Assembly (NCBI GenBank): GCA_025517525.1
Contig: JAOPJZ010000011.1
Coordinates: 1 to 64,000 of the forward strand
DNA: 64,000 nt
Direction of reading: 5' to 3'
Origin: Natronosalvus hydrolyticus
GTDB lineage: Archaea; Halobacteriota; Halobacteria; Halobacteriales; Natrialbaceae
Shown: one piece after another, positions 53,342 to 62,731 of the stretch
How the letters are laid out: the number at the start of each line of letters is the position of its first letter
How positions within the stretch are numbered: the first letter of the stretch is position 1
Program-made: the position numbers and the translations under genes
Notes under the pieces: generated by a model
What the model saw: the letters and a program-made list of their open reading frames with translations, nothing else
Told to the model about the DNA's origin: nothing
Database searches by the model: none

Positions 53342-54943
53342 TCACTCCCGGTTCAGCAGTTGTCGATGGGCAACCATCCCCGTCACCAGCGCCAGTATGA
53401 ACCCCAACCGCGGCGTCACGAGTGCGCTGCCGCCGGTTGCGATGTCACCCCTGACGGCGCTTTCTGCAGAATCATCCCCATCGCTGTCGACCGCATCCTC
53501 GACTTCGTTCGCCTCGTCTGACGGTTCATCGTCCGGCCCGTCAGCCTTCGTCTCCTCCGTACCGTTTTCGTCTCCGCCAGCATCACCATCGGCTTCATCG
53601 CTTTCATCGCTACTCGTGTCGTCTGTCGCCCCGTCAGCCGTCGACTCGAGCGTGAGCGTCACGGTGTCGGTCGCTTTGCGGTCATCGATCGTCGCCGTCA
53701 CCTCGAACGTGACCGTTGCTGGCACGGCTCGCTCCGGAACCGAAAAGGCAGGTGCCACGGTCGTCTCGTCTTCGAGGTCGACCGATGGGCCCTCGAGTTG
53801 GGTCCAGGAGACCGACAGGGTATCGTCCGCCGGCGGGTCGCTCGAGACCGTCGTACCGAGGACGAGTCGGTCACCAGGGTCGACTGTAACGGCCCGGTCG
53901 TCACCCGCATCAACTGACAGTGAGTCGGGGCTCGTGGGGCCGTCATCTCCTCCGGCTTCCTCCTCGTCTCCCCCTCGTTCGCCCCCGTCATCTGCGCTCG
54001 ATTCGAACACGATCTGCCCGAGTTCGTCATCGGCGTCGAGTGAGAGCCGATACTCGAGGGTCTCGCCACCCTCGCCCTCGATTTCGGGTGTGAACGTGAC
54101 CGTCGTGTGCTCGCCGCCCGCGAGCGTCACCGACTGACGGTCGATTTCAGTTCCCTCGAGCGTCAGCGAAAGCGTCTCGGTGCGTTCGGCCGACCCGAGG
54201 TTTTCGATCGTGGTCTCGATATCGACCGAAGTCATGGACGCGTCAACGAACCGCGGGGCATCGACGGCGGCGATCTCGAGTGGCTGGTCGCTGGCTTCGA
54301 GGGAGAACACGAGTTCGTCGCCCGCGCCAACGTCAGTTTCCCGGACCGTTTCGTAGCCGGATTTCTCGAGCGTCACGGTCACCGATTCGTCAACGGAGAG
54401 GTCGTCTTCCCAGGGCGTTTCGCCGACCTCCCGGTCGTCGACGAGGACGGTCGCGCCGCGAGGGTCGGAGTCGACCGAGAGCGTCCCTCGCTCGGGTTCG
54501 TCGTCACCATCCTCGAAATCGGCCCGAATCGTCTCCGGCGCGGTGACGTCAGTGTACGTCTTCGACTCGCCGGAGTCGAGTTCGACACGGATATCCACCG
54601 GGTCGTCGTACTCGCCATCGTCACGCCAGGGTGTCTCGCCGACGAACTCGCCGTCGACGTACACGGACGCACCCTCGGGGCGAGAGCGGGCGTCGATTTC
54701 CTCGTCCTCGTCGAACCCGGACCGATACTGAGTGACTATCCCCTCGAGAGAGGCGGCCGAGTTCGCATCCGCTCGAGTATCCAACGCCGCCCACGAACCG
54801 CTCTGTGCGACCGAGTGTGTCGTCGAGACGTCGTGGGCCTCGAGTGTGACCGCGCCTGCACCACCCACCAGGAGAATCAGTACGACCACGAGACAGACGA
54901 CGCTGGCGATTCCCCGACGCCCCCATCGGTTCCCCCGACACAT
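53342..54943 (-). CDS. Exported PEGA-domain protein
   Basis: A 533-residue protein. A TM/signal (GIASVVCLVVVLILLVGGAGA) precedes two PEGA domains, SRPEGASVYVDGEFVGETPWRDDG and VDSDPRGATVLVDDREVGETPWEDD. Next come a CARDB-like domain (FVDASMTSVDIETTIENLGSAERTETLSL), an acidic linker, a PKD-like region (VSVDAGDDRAVTVDPGDRL), a very acidic linker and a C-terminal TM (RLGFILALVTGMVAHRQLL). No PGF motif. A surface scaffold or envelope protein; it is adjacent to and co-oriented with the secreted protease. Confidence 0.8.
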   Translation of the reverse strand: MCRGNRWGRRGIASVVCLVVVLILLVGGAGAVTLEAHDVSTTHSVAQSGSWAALDTRADANSAASLEGIVTQYRSGFDEDEEIDARSRPEGASVYVDGEFVGETPWRDDGEYDDPVDIRVELDSGESKTYTDVTAPETIRADFEDGDDEPERGTLSVDSDPRGATVLVDDREVGETPWEDDLSVDESVTVTLEKSGYETVRETDVGAGDELVFSLEASDQPLEIAAVDAPRFVDASMTSVDIETTIENLGSAERTETLSLTLEGTEIDRQSVTLAGGEHTTVTFTPEIEGEGGETLEYRLSLDADDELGQIVFESSADDGGERGGDEEEAGGDDGPTSPDSLSVDAGDDRAVTVDPGDRLVLGTTVSSDPPADDTLSVSWTQLEGPSVDLEDETTVAPAFSVPERAVPATVTFEVTATIDDRKATDTVTLTLESTADGATDDTSSDESDEADGDAGGDENGTEETKADGPDDEPSDEANEVEDAVDSDGDDSAESAVRGDIATGGSALVTPRLGFILALVTGMVAHRQLLNRE

Positions 54944-55180
54944 TGGTTGTCACATCATCAGCCCCGATACAGATACATTTTATGGATTAGTTGCTAAATT
55001 GTACGCAAATACGTTTGCTCGTAACCCACCGGCAACTGCACGCAAAATGCGCCACATGGGCTCGACATGGGCGATTCCGACTCGATTCGATCGACGGCGA
55101 CTGACCGATCCAGGGGCCGGTCCGGACCCGTCATCGAGCCACATCGAACACGTTCCGAAGCGGGTGCATGCTCGGAAAAC

Positions 55181-55188
55181 CATTTACT
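55181..55188 (+). promoter_or_regulatory. TATA-like element 23-30 nt before the DUF5787 start
   Basis: CATTTACT, in an AT-rich island of GC-rich DNA, placed 23-30 nt before GTG 55211. This distance supports the GTG start and a leaderless mRNA. Confidence 0.4.
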
Positions 55189-55210
55189 CACCCGCCCCTA
55201 CGTGCCGGAT

Positions 55211-56311
55211 GTGAGCGAGTTTGCGTTCGAACTCGAGTTGTGTGCCGCTCTCGAGAACGAGCGAGACGGCATCGTCGCCCGACAGCTCGGTGCGAGCGTC
55301 GCCAGCGGGGGCGGGCGTATCCTCGATATCGTCCACATCGAACCCAGCCCGGCGTTCGACCGTCGGGCCGAGATTTCGCCGTCTGCAATTCCGGCGGCCG
55401 CTATCGAATCGGACGTGGGGACCGGTCGCGCTCGCTACTGGAAATCCTGTTTCGACTGCCATCCCGAACGCGCCAGACGGGCGGTCGAGCGCGCCCTCGA
55501 GATCGGCTTTTTCGAACGCGAGCGACGAGGCGGTCGCGACTACGTCCGGCAGACGACCCGCTACCCCGAGTGGGCCGGGCGCATACTGGCTATCGAGAAC
55601 AAACCCGACCTCGCCAGCCCCGGCGACCTCGAACACCAGTTGCGCCTGGACGTGAGCCTCGGTCTCGTCGACGAAGTCGTACTGGCAACCGAGAGCTACG
55701 TCACTCGAGCACATCTCAACCGACTGCCCGATCCCGTCGGTGTCTGGCGGATCCATCGCGAGTCGATCGACCTCGAACGCTCGAGCCGCGGAGAAAATAC
55801 TTCAAAGGGTGGAGTTAATAGTAGTAAAGGTGGATCGAATGGTACTGATAACAGAGTGAGCGGTATTGAAAGTGTAGCAAGTGGGGCGCTCGAGATCGAA
55901 GTGATTCGCGAGCCGACGCCGCTCCCTGCCGACGGCCCCGGCGTCGAACCGGTCGCGTATCATCCCGGTCGGACGGACATCGCCGTCCTCTCGGCCGAAG
56001 CGAAAGCCAGGGTCCGTCGACGACTCCTCGAGCGAGCCTACGGAAAGGGATGGCGAACGTACGGATTCCCGGCCTGTGCCCGCGCCCGTACGGCGCGTCT
56101 GGATGGCGCAACCCTTCCCTACTGTCCGTGGCTCGGCCGTGTCGTCGACGCCGAAAGCGACTGTGGTCCGACCTGTGCTGGCTTCGAAGCACTCGAGGGC
56201 GATACTCCCACCGAGATCGATCTCGAGGCCGAACGTGAGCACCGAACGGGCTGGGTTCGCGATCCACAGGGGACGAAGCGACGCCAGAGTGGCCTGGACC
56301 GGTTTGGGTAA
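55211..56311 (+). CDS. DUF5787-like protein, nuclease-like, with low-GC in-frame insert
   Basis: A 366-residue protein from GTG 55211 (MSEFAFELELCAALENE). Blocks GGRILDIVHIEPSPAFD and YWKSCFDCHPERARRAVERALEIGFFE precede AGRILAIENKPDLASPGDLEHQLRLDVSLGLVDEVVLAT. The I-E-N-K-P-D pattern recalls the D/E-x-K core of restriction-like nucleases, so a nuclease role is possible. C-terminal CPWLGRVVDAESDCGPTCAGFEAL is Cys-rich. Residues about 195-227 (DNA 55795-55888) are a Gly/Ser/Asn insert with AT-rich codons unlike the rest. Confidence 0.75.
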   Translation: MSEFAFELELCAALENERDGIVARQLGASVASGGGRILDIVHIEPSPAFDRRAEISPSAIPAAAIESDVGTGRARYWKSCFDCHPERARRAVERALEIGFFERERRGGRDYVRQTTRYPEWAGRILAIENKPDLASPGDLEHQLRLDVSLGLVDEVVLATESYVTRAHLNRLPDPVGVWRIHRESIDLERSSRGENTSKGGVNSSKGGSNGTDNRVSGIESVASGALEIEVIREPTPLPADGPGVEPVAYHPGRTDIAVLSAEAKARVRRRLLERAYGKGWRTYGFPACARARTARLDGATLPYCPWLGRVVDAESDCGPTCAGFEALEGDTPTEIDLEAEREHRTGWVRDPQGTKRRQSGLDRFG

Positions 56312-56398
56312 TCAAAGCGGAACCACCGTGTGGGGCCGACGTCCCTCGATTGAATCGGACGATATAAACGCCACCACGAAAATGTAACAACAATAGGT

Positions 56399-56745
56399 AG
56401 TGTCACGACATCCGATACGGATTCGTCCGGTTCAGGGTCAAACCTGGGACGATTCCTTGGTATCCGCCTGCGTGCACTCGCAACCGTCTTCGGCGGTATC
56501 TACCTCACTCGGTCGCTCTGGCACGACCTGATTTACGCGATGTGTACTCGCCAGGCGGGCTCGTCTTTGTCGGTGGGTCGGCCGTGACAGCCCTCGTGAT
56601 CGCCTTTTTCCCGCCAGCCCGCCTTGAGCGCGAGAACGACCGCGACGGCCGATTTTCGATGTTGTTCGACGACGAGGAACTCGAGAGCGCGTTACCGGTC
56701 GGAAACCGTTTGAAAACTACAATTTGTACACTTCGCCGTCAATAG
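56399..56745 (+). pseudogene. Small membrane protein split by a frameshift
   Basis: One frame reads TTSDTDSSGSGSNLGRFLG, IRLRATVFGGIYLTRSLWHDL, IYAM and soon stops. One base further the next frame continues VYSPGGLVFVGGSAVTALVI, AFFPPARLERENDRDGRFSM, LFDDEELESALPVG. They join into one protein with two TM helices if one base is restored near 56540. The 3' end overlaps the convergent MBL gene. Decay or sequencing error; family not recognised. Confidence 0.5.
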
Positions 56746-57541
56746 CCAACGGGTCTTCGAACGCCTCCGCGGCCGGATAGAAGTGTGCCAGATGGACCAG
56801 CCGCGTTTCGGTCGCCTCGAGTTCGTCCGCCAGCGCGAGTGCACCCTCTCGAGTCATGTGTTTGGTCCCGAACGTTCGCGGGACGCCATCCGGCCCCTCG
56901 TGGTTCCCGCCAACAGGGTGGTGCTCACACAGGTGTGCCGGGACGATTGCTTCGGCCAGCAAGAGATCGGGGTCGGCAAGGACGGCTCGCGAGGCCTCGG
57001 GAATCGCGTAGCTGGTATCGCCCGTAATCGAGAGTTTGGCACCCGTATCGGGGTCCTCGATGGCGAGACCGTAACAGACCAGCGGCGGGTGGACCACCGG
57101 CACCAACGTCACCTCGAGGCCGCAGGTCGAAAACGGCTCGAGGGGCGTCTGTGGGCGAACCGTCACGGCCTCGAGATAGTGGTAATCCGACTCGACGGTT
57201 TCGGCGACGCTCTGGCCGGTCTGGGGGTCGGTTTCGTTAGCGGCGAACACGTCGAGGTCACGGACCAGTCGGAAGACGTTGCCGAGGCCGTCCAGATGGT
57301 CGAAGTGAATGTGGGTGATTATCGCCGCATCGGGGAGGGCCACCTCATCCCGGAGGAACTGATAGCGAAAGTCGGGACTGGCGTCGACCAACAGCGACTC
57401 GCCCGTCCGCTCGTTTTCGACGTGGACGGAAAATCGCGTTCGTTCGAGGTCGCGCGCTCGAGCCAGTTCGCAGGTCTCACAGTCACAGCCAACCGTTGGC
57501 GTGCCCGTCGTATCGCCGGTTCCGAGCAAGGTTACCCGCAC
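56717..57541 (-). CDS. PhnP-like MBL-fold phosphodiesterase
   Basis: A 274-residue metallo-beta-lactamase-fold hydrolase: MRVTLLGTGDTTGTPTVGCDCETCELA (GCDCxxC lead typical of PhnP/YycJ-type), TRFSVHVENERTGESLLVDASPDFRYQ, ITHIHFDHLDGLGNVFRLVR (H-x-H-x-D-H metal motif), SITGDTSYAIPEAS and RLVHLAHFYPAAE. It hydrolyses cyclic phosphodiester substrates in relatives. Its stop lies inside the 3' part of the frameshifted membrane gene. Confidence 0.85.
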   Translation of the reverse strand: MRVTLLGTGDTTGTPTVGCDCETCELARARDLERTRFSVHVENERTGESLLVDASPDFRYQFLRDEVALPDAAIITHIHFDHLDGLGNVFRLVRDLDVFAANETDPQTGQSVAETVESDYHYLEAVTVRPQTPLEPFSTCGLEVTLVPVVHPPLVCYGLAIEDPDTGAKLSITGDTSYAIPEASRAVLADPDLLLAEAIVPAHLCEHHPVGGNHEGPDGVPRTFGTKHMTREGALALADELEATETRLVHLAHFYPAAEAFEDPLAIDGEVYKL

Positions 57542-57648
57542 CGGTCGCTCACCTCACGAGGGCAAATCGCGTCCGGTCGAAACTGGGAACCACGATCCAT
57601 CGTCACCAGATAGGGGCGTGGGGGTCAAGGGTGTTACTCGTCTCAGCC

Positions 57649-58029
57649 TCAGATCGACCCATCGTACTCGTGTTCTCGCAGGAGATCCGGTTCGACGTCG
57701 CGCAACACCGCCTCGTGGGTCGCCTCGAGGATGATTGGCGGGGCCACGTCGGCCTCCACGGCCTCGAGCCAGCGGCCGAGACAGAGACACCAGCGATCAC
57801 CGGGGTCGAGCCCCGGAAACTCGAACTCGGGTTGGGGCGTGATCAGGTCGTTGCCCTGGGCGAGGCTGAAATCGAGAAACGCGTCCGTGACGACCGCACA
57901 GAGTTCGTGGCGGCCGTGATCGCCTTCGATACGACGACAACATCCATCGCGCAAGAAGCCGGTTTCCGGGTCCCTCGAACAGGGCTCGAGCGGATCGCCG
58001 AAGACGTTTCGATCATCCGGTGTGGTCAT
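57649..58029 (-). CDS. DUF2237 family protein
   Basis: A 126-residue protein: NVFGDPLEPCSRDPETGFLRDGCCR, HELCAVVTDAFLDFSLAQGNDL, PEFEFPGLDPGDRWCLCLGRWLEAVEADVAPPIILEATHE. The spacing of Cys and His and the GDRWCLC motif are diagnostic of DUF2237. The biochemical role of the family is not established. About 107 bp separate it from the downstream PhnP-like gene, same direction. Confidence 0.92.
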   Translation of the reverse strand: MTTPDDRNVFGDPLEPCSRDPETGFLRDGCCRRIEGDHGRHELCAVVTDAFLDFSLAQGNDLITPQPEFEFPGLDPGDRWCLCLGRWLEAVEADVAPPIILEATHEAVLRDVEPDLLREHEYDGSI

Positions 58030-58098
58030 ACCAGAGGGTGGGTCGACGAACGGAAAAGGGTGGCTGTCAACGATCTGCGTCGAGATGCAACGATCTGG

Positions 58099-59595
58099 TT
58101 AGTGGTCATGTCCGTGGTCGTGGTCGTGTCCGCCGTCACTGGCCGCCCCCAGATCGCCACCCGCGACGAGGGCGTCGTGGTCGCCGTCGATCATATCCAT
58201 GTTCTTCAGGTTGTCCCGCTCCTCGAAGTCTGCAACGGCATCGAGCAGGTCCGCCTGAGTCAGCGTCGTCCGGTTTTCTGTCAGGGCCTCGAGGACGGCT
58301 TCCCGGAGGACCATCCGGAGGTCGCTCCCGGTGAGCCCCGAGGTCGCTTCGGCGATGACCCTCGGCTCGAACTCGTCGATGTCCATCGCGTGTGTGATGA
58401 CGCGGAGGATGTCTTCGCGCATGCCGGCGTCGGGTTTAGGGAAGTTGACGATTTCGTCGAAGCGACGCCAGGCGGCCGCATCCAGCTGGTCGGGGTGGTT
58501 GGTCGCCCCGATCAAGAGGACGTCGTCCTGGATTAGCGAGATGTTGTCGATGCTTTTGAGCAACGTGTTGACTGCGCGTTTCAGCGCCGCGTGTTCATCA
58601 CTCCGCCGGGTTTTGGCGACGGAGTCGAACTCGTCGATAAAGAGGATACACGGCGAGAGCCGTTTGGCGACCTCGAAGGTCTTGTCGACGTTTTTCGCTG
58701 TCTCGCCCAGATACTGGCTCGTGATCATCGAGAGTTTGACCTCGACGAACGGCATGTCCATATCCTGGGCCAGCGCTCGAGCAACCGACGTCTTGCCAGT
58801 GCCCGGCGGGCCGACGAACAGGAGCTTTCCGATCTCTCGCAGCCCGATCTGGGCCAGGTAGTCGCGGTGTTCGATCGCTTTGGCGATCTTCTCGATTTCG
58901 GCCTCCTGGTCGGGCGTCAAGACGAGTTCGTCGAGCGTCATCTCGATCTCTTCGGGTGCACGCACCTCCACGAGGTCGAGCATCTCCTCGTCGTCCTCGC
59001 CGTCGAAGTACTCCTCGAGCAAGCCGTCGATCCAGACCCGGTCGGCCTGTATCGGCCGGTTTTGCTCGCGAGCCGTCTCGTAATCGACGCCCTCGGGAGC
59101 GTCCTCGTGGTCCTCGAAGTGAGCCGCAAGCGTCGGGTTGGCGAGCAACCGTTCGGCGTCCGTTCGCTCGAGGTACCATCGCTCGGCTAATTGCCGTTCG
59201 GTTAGCGAGATGGCTCCCGAGAAATCGTCTCGTTCGGTGAACATGAGGTCGCTGACGGCGTTCCACGGCCGGTCGACGCCGGTCGCCTCGCGAGCCGTCG
59301 TGTTCGTTGCCGTGAGCGGCCGGGAGATGCCACCGCCGTACTGGAGACGGCCGCGCGATGGGCTGGTGGCGGTGCCGGATGCGCTATTCATTCCCGTTCC
59401 TGTACCCGATTCCGTCCCTGAATCGGTGCCTGAATCACTCGACCCCTCGCCATCGTCCTCGGATCCACCGGAACCCCCACTCCAGTACACCCGGCGGATC
59501 GCTGGCGGCAGGTCGTTCTCGTCGAGCGTTCGGTCGTCGGAGTACACGCTCGCCGTGAGCAGAAACTCCACAACCTCGAGCGCCGGATTACTCAT
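58099..59595 (-). CDS. AAA-family ATPase with disordered lead and His-rich tail
   Basis: A 498-residue protein. Residues 35-105 are a Gly/Ser/Thr disordered stretch. The AAA core is KLLFVGPPGTGKTSVARALAQ (262-269 P-loop), SPCILFIDEFDSVAKTRRSDEHA (Walker B), LLIGATNHPDQLDAAAWRRFDEIV (sensor 1, arginine finger), with the lid TSGLTGSDLRMVLREAV. It ends GHDHDHGHDH, a possible metal-binding tail. A ring ATPase of the FtsH/PAN-like clade, target unknown. ATG 59595 is chosen. Confidence 0.85.
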   Translation of the reverse strand: MSNPALEVVEFLLTASVYSDDRTLDENDLPPAIRRVYWSGGSGGSEDDGEGSSDSGTDSGTESGTGTGMNSASGTATSPSRGRLQYGGGISRPLTATNTTAREATGVDRPWNAVSDLMFTERDDFSGAISLTERQLAERWYLERTDAERLLANPTLAAHFEDHEDAPEGVDYETAREQNRPIQADRVWIDGLLEEYFDGEDDEEMLDLVEVRAPEEIEMTLDELVLTPDQEAEIEKIAKAIEHRDYLAQIGLREIGKLLFVGPPGTGKTSVARALAQDMDMPFVEVKLSMITSQYLGETAKNVDKTFEVAKRLSPCILFIDEFDSVAKTRRSDEHAALKRAVNTLLKSIDNISLIQDDVLLIGATNHPDQLDAAAWRRFDEIVNFPKPDAGMREDILRVITHAMDIDEFEPRVIAEATSGLTGSDLRMVLREAVLEALTENRTTLTQADLLDAVADFEERDNLKNMDMIDGDHDALVAGGDLGAASDGGHDHDHGHDH

Positions 59596-59942
59596 TCGTC
59601 GCACCTACTCACCACACGCTCTTAACCCCGTCGTCACCAATTCGCCACCCAGCGACCTCTCACGGTCTACAGAGATGATGGAGTCAGGCCGCCGATGTGA
59701 GCGAAACGCTCTCAATCGTTCGATATCAGCCCACAAAAGCCCTTCATAGCTTCATCTTGTGACGAGAACAACTTAAATGGGTGAGTTGAGCTAGCACTGC
59801 ACATGGTGAACGACCGTTTGAAACAGTCGATTTGCATGCCTCCATTTACGTCTCCGGACAGGCCTGGTGAGAAAACGACGCCTCGAGCGAGCGTTCTTCC
59901 CCTTCCGAAAGGCCTAATCACGTTCTGGCCCGAGTGGTGGCA
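59596..59942. other. Region before mptA
   Basis: About 347 bp between divergent genes. The mptA side has CTTAAATG (59772-59779), a TATA-like box, 24-31 nt before an ATG (59803) that opens a 47-codon frame overlapping the mptA start (listed separately). The ATPase side has AT-rich DNA at about 59700-59770. No other gene. Confidence 0.5.
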
Positions 59943-59946
59943 ATGA
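59803..59946 (+). CDS. Possible leader peptide upstream of mptA
   Basis: A 47-codon frame [16 protein letters not shown]...[12 protein letters not shown] whose TGA (59944-59946) overlaps the mptA ATG (59943-59945) as ATGA, a coupling geometry. CTTAAATG sits 24-31 nt upstream, right for a leaderless start. Codon use is less haloarchaeal than in neighbours. The terminal WPEWW is unusual. It could be a regulatory leader or chance. Confidence 0.3.
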   Translation: MVNDRLKQSICMPPFTSPDRPGEKTTPRASVLPLPKGLITFWPEWWQ

Positions 59947-60878
59947 GTCACCAGCTTCCGGACGTCCAGGCGACCGCGCCCGACGTCACCGTCGGCCTGA
60001 GTCAGGTCGGCGTCACCGGCGTCGAAAAGCTCGTCAAAATCGCTCGAGCGGACAAACGACCCCTCGTGTTCACGGCCGAATTCGAGGTGTTCGTCGACCT
60101 GCCATCCTGGCGGAAAGGCGCGGACATGAGCCGCAACATGGAGGTCGTCGACGAAATCCTCGAGGAGGCCACCCGCGAAGAAGCCTATCGCGTCGAAGAC
60201 GTCTGTGGGCAGGCCGCAGAACGCTTGCTCGAGAAACACGACTACACCACCAGCGCCGAAGTGTCGATGGAAGCGGAATTCATGCGCCGGGAGCAGACCC
60301 CGGCCAGCGATCGCGAGACCCAGCATACGGTCGACATCATCGCGTCGGCGACGGCGACCGAGGACGGCACCCGCGAGGAAATCGGCGCACACGTCGTCGG
60401 GATGACCGTCTGCCCGTGTTCACAGGGAATGTCGACCTCCCGCGCCCGCGACAAGCTCGAAGCGCTCGAGGTGCCCCGCGAAAAGATCGACGAGTTCCTC
60501 GAGGCGGTTCCACAGCCGGGCCACTCCCAGCGTGGACACGCCACGCTCACCATCGAATCGTCGGGCGCGCCGGACGTCGACCTGAACGACGTCATCGACG
60601 TCGCTCGAGACGCGATGAGCGCCCACATCTACAACCTCGCCAAACGGCCCGACGAGGACCACATGACCTTCGAGGCCCACAGCGACGCCAAATTCGTCGA
60701 AGACTGCGTGCGTGCGATGGCCGACGGCGTCCTCGAGACGTTCCCACAGCTTCCGGACGATGCCGTGATTCGCATGGTCCAGTCGAACGACGAGTCCATC
60801 CATCAGCACAACGCTCACGCCGAGCGAGTCGTCGATATGGCCACGTTGCGCGAGGAAGTTACGGCCGAATTCGAATAG
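59943..60878 (+). CDS. mptA: GTP cyclohydrolase MptA/FolE2
   Basis: A 311-residue COG1469 enzyme that opens GTP for the tetrahydrofolate/methanopterin pathway and queuosine-type modified bases. [77 protein letters not shown], and [25 protein letters not shown] blocks are diagnostic. The CPC motif carries the zinc/iron Cys. The start is ATG 59943 (MSHQLPDVQ). Confidence 0.94.
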   Translation: MSHQLPDVQATAPDVTVGLSQVGVTGVEKLVKIARADKRPLVFTAEFEVFVDLPSWRKGADMSRNMEVVDEILEEATREEAYRVEDVCGQAAERLLEKHDYTTSAEVSMEAEFMRREQTPASDRETQHTVDIIASATATEDGTREEIGAHVVGMTVCPCSQGMSTSRARDKLEALEVPREKIDEFLEAVPQPGHSQRGHATLTIESSGAPDVDLNDVIDVARDAMSAHIYNLAKRPDEDHMTFEAHSDAKFVEDCVRAMADGVLETFPQLPDDAVIRMVQSNDESIHQHNAHAERVVDMATLREEVTAEFE

Positions 60879-60918
60879 GCTAAGACGGCGGTCGCCACAA
60901 AGGTGACAACAGACCAAA

Positions 60919-60927
60919 TGTTTTAGG
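60919..60927 (+). promoter_or_regulatory. TATA-like element before the ABC permease
   Basis: TGTTTTAGG lies about 25-33 nt before ATG 60952, which opens a 26-codon frame. That frame and a second 14-codon frame chain by ATGA overlaps (61029-61032 and 61070-61073) into the permease start. Transcription probably starts near 60950 and the permease is then translated by coupling or internal entry. Confidence 0.35.
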
Positions 60928-61069
60928 CCGGTTGCACACCCAGCCACCGCCATGAAACAGCCGAATCTCGCCGGACGGCTCCAGCGTTCGGGGCCGACTC
61001 GAGAGCGACATCGGCTCAGGGTGCACGTATGATCACACGAGGAGTCCGTATGGTTACTGAGGTGCGACC

Positions 61070-62731
61070 ATGACCTCGCCAGCGCTCACCATCGGGACGA
61101 CCGAGTACCGGCGAAAGTTCCGTATCATCGTCGGGAACCGGACGAAACTGCTGTTGATGCTGGCCGTCGCGGTGTTTGCGCTCGGGCCGATGCTCGTGTT
61201 TGGCTCGTTGCTCCTCCCCGCCCTGGGCGAGGCAGTCGCCGCCGGGAACGTGGTCGCCTTCGAGACGATTACGGCCACGGACGTCGCGACAGGTGGAACC
61301 GCCCTGCTCTGGTTCGGCCTGTTTGCGCTGGCGACGGTCCGCACCGTGAGCAGCGTCGGCGACCTCGATGAGCCCGCGTGTGTCCTCGTCTCGAGCCCGC
61401 TGTCGGCCGTCGTCGTCGGCCTCATTGTTGGCGAAATCCTGGCGTTTCTCACCTGGATCGTCCCCATCACGCTCATCCTGTCGGGTGCGTTTGCCTACGG
61501 TGCCGGGACGATCTGGCCCGTCGTCGTCGCCCTCCCCTTCGTCGTCGTGCTCTTTCTTTCTGCCTTTCCTGCGGGATTCGTCGTCGGCATCGCTATTCGG
61601 CACCTCCTGACCGTCTACGAACCAGTCGCTCGCTTCCGGACACCGCTGCTAATCCTCGTCGGCATCGCCTACTTCGGGTCCATTGCCTTCGGCCAGTTCG
61701 ACCGAGTCATGAGGTTCCTGTTCGACCTCTTCAGTGGGAGTCCCCTCGGCTGGCCCGGCCATCTGCTGTTGTTCGGGGTGCCGAACGTCTCCCCCTCGGT
61801 CGTTCTGGCAGGGGGTTCGCTGGCCCTGACTGGCGTGCTCGCCGTGGTCGCCATCCGCGCCGGTACCTGGCTCACCTCGTTTCACTGGTTCGCGGATCCG
61901 TATCGCAAACCGACCGATACGGTACCCGCGAGTGAGTCAACCTCGAGTCGCCTTTCGACGGTCCTCGATATGGGACTCAGGCGTCCGGTCACGACCGTCG
62001 CCCTCACGGCCATCAGACGGGCGAAGCGCGCCCCGATTCGACTCCTGTACGTCGCCTACCCGCTTTTCATGGCGGCGTTTTTCGTCGACGAAATCGCCCG
62101 CACCGGAACCCTCCCCGCCTCGCTGGCCGTCCTCTGTTGTCTGTACGTCGTCTGGGGCGCTGGCGCGCTGTTCACGCTCAATCCGCTGGGCGACCTCGGC
62201 CCCGCTCTGCCGACGGTCCTCACCTCGACGATTACCGGCCGGCAGGCGATCACCGGCCACGTCGTCGCCGGGACGCTGGTGAGCGTGCCTATCGCCACCG
62301 TCCTCAGCCTCGCCGTCGGTCTCCTCAGTCCGCTCTCGCTCGAGCAAACCGCCCTCCTGCTGGTCGGTACAGTTGTCGGGACGGTCGCTTCACCCGCACT
62401 GGCGACCGGCGTCGGCACCGTCTTCCCCCGGTTCGGGAGCGTCAAACTCACGAGTAAACGCGAAGCCGTCATGCCGAGCAAAACCGCCTTCGTCGTTTAC
62501 ACGCTCTGTCTGCTCATCCCGGCCGGCGCAGCCGCGGTTCTGTACGCCGACGCGGCCGAACCGATGGCAGCCACCGCCACCGCGCTCCTCTCGCTCTCGC
62601 CCGTCGGGTCGATCACCGTTGCCGCCTCGACGATTTCACTCACGGCGTGGATTGCCCTCCCCGCTGGCCTGCTCGCCCCGCTGGCGTCCGCCGGCTACGC
62701 CATCGAACGCTTCGACACCTACGTGCAGTGA
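61070..62731 (+). CDS. ABC-2-type permease, ABC exporter membrane subunit
   Basis: A 553-residue protein with about twelve TM helices. SPALTIGTTEYRRKFRIIVGNRTKLLLML is a typical lead. The cytoplasmic loops RRPVTTVALTAIRRAKRAPIRL and GTVFPRFGSVKLTSKREAVMPSK are basic. The fold resembles haloarchaeal ABC-2 permeases encoded near a single ATPase. The ATPase at 62863-63666 is convergent, not in an operon, yet is likely its partner by proximity. Exported substrate unknown. Confidence 0.8.
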   Translation: MTSPALTIGTTEYRRKFRIIVGNRTKLLLMLAVAVFALGPMLVFGSLLLPALGEAVAAGNVVAFETITATDVATGGTALLWFGLFALATVRTVSSVGDLDEPACVLVSSPLSAVVVGLIVGEILAFLTWIVPITLILSGAFAYGAGTIWPVVVALPFVVVLFLSAFPAGFVVGIAIRHLLTVYEPVARFRTPLLILVGIAYFGSIAFGQFDRVMRFLFDLFSGSPLGWPGHLLLFGVPNVSPSVVLAGGSLALTGVLAVVAIRAGTWLTSFHWFADPYRKPTDTVPASESTSSRLSTVLDMGLRRPVTTVALTAIRRAKRAPIRLLYVAYPLFMAAFFVDEIARTGTLPASLAVLCCLYVVWGAGALFTLNPLGDLGPALPTVLTSTITGRQAITGHVVAGTLVSVPIATVLSLAVGLLSPLSLEQTALLLVGTVVGTVASPALATGVGTVFPRFGSVKLTSKREAVMPSKTAFVVYTLCLLIPAGAAAVLYADAAEPMAATATALLSLSPVGSITVAASTISLTAWIALPAGLLAPLASAGYAIERFDTYVQ

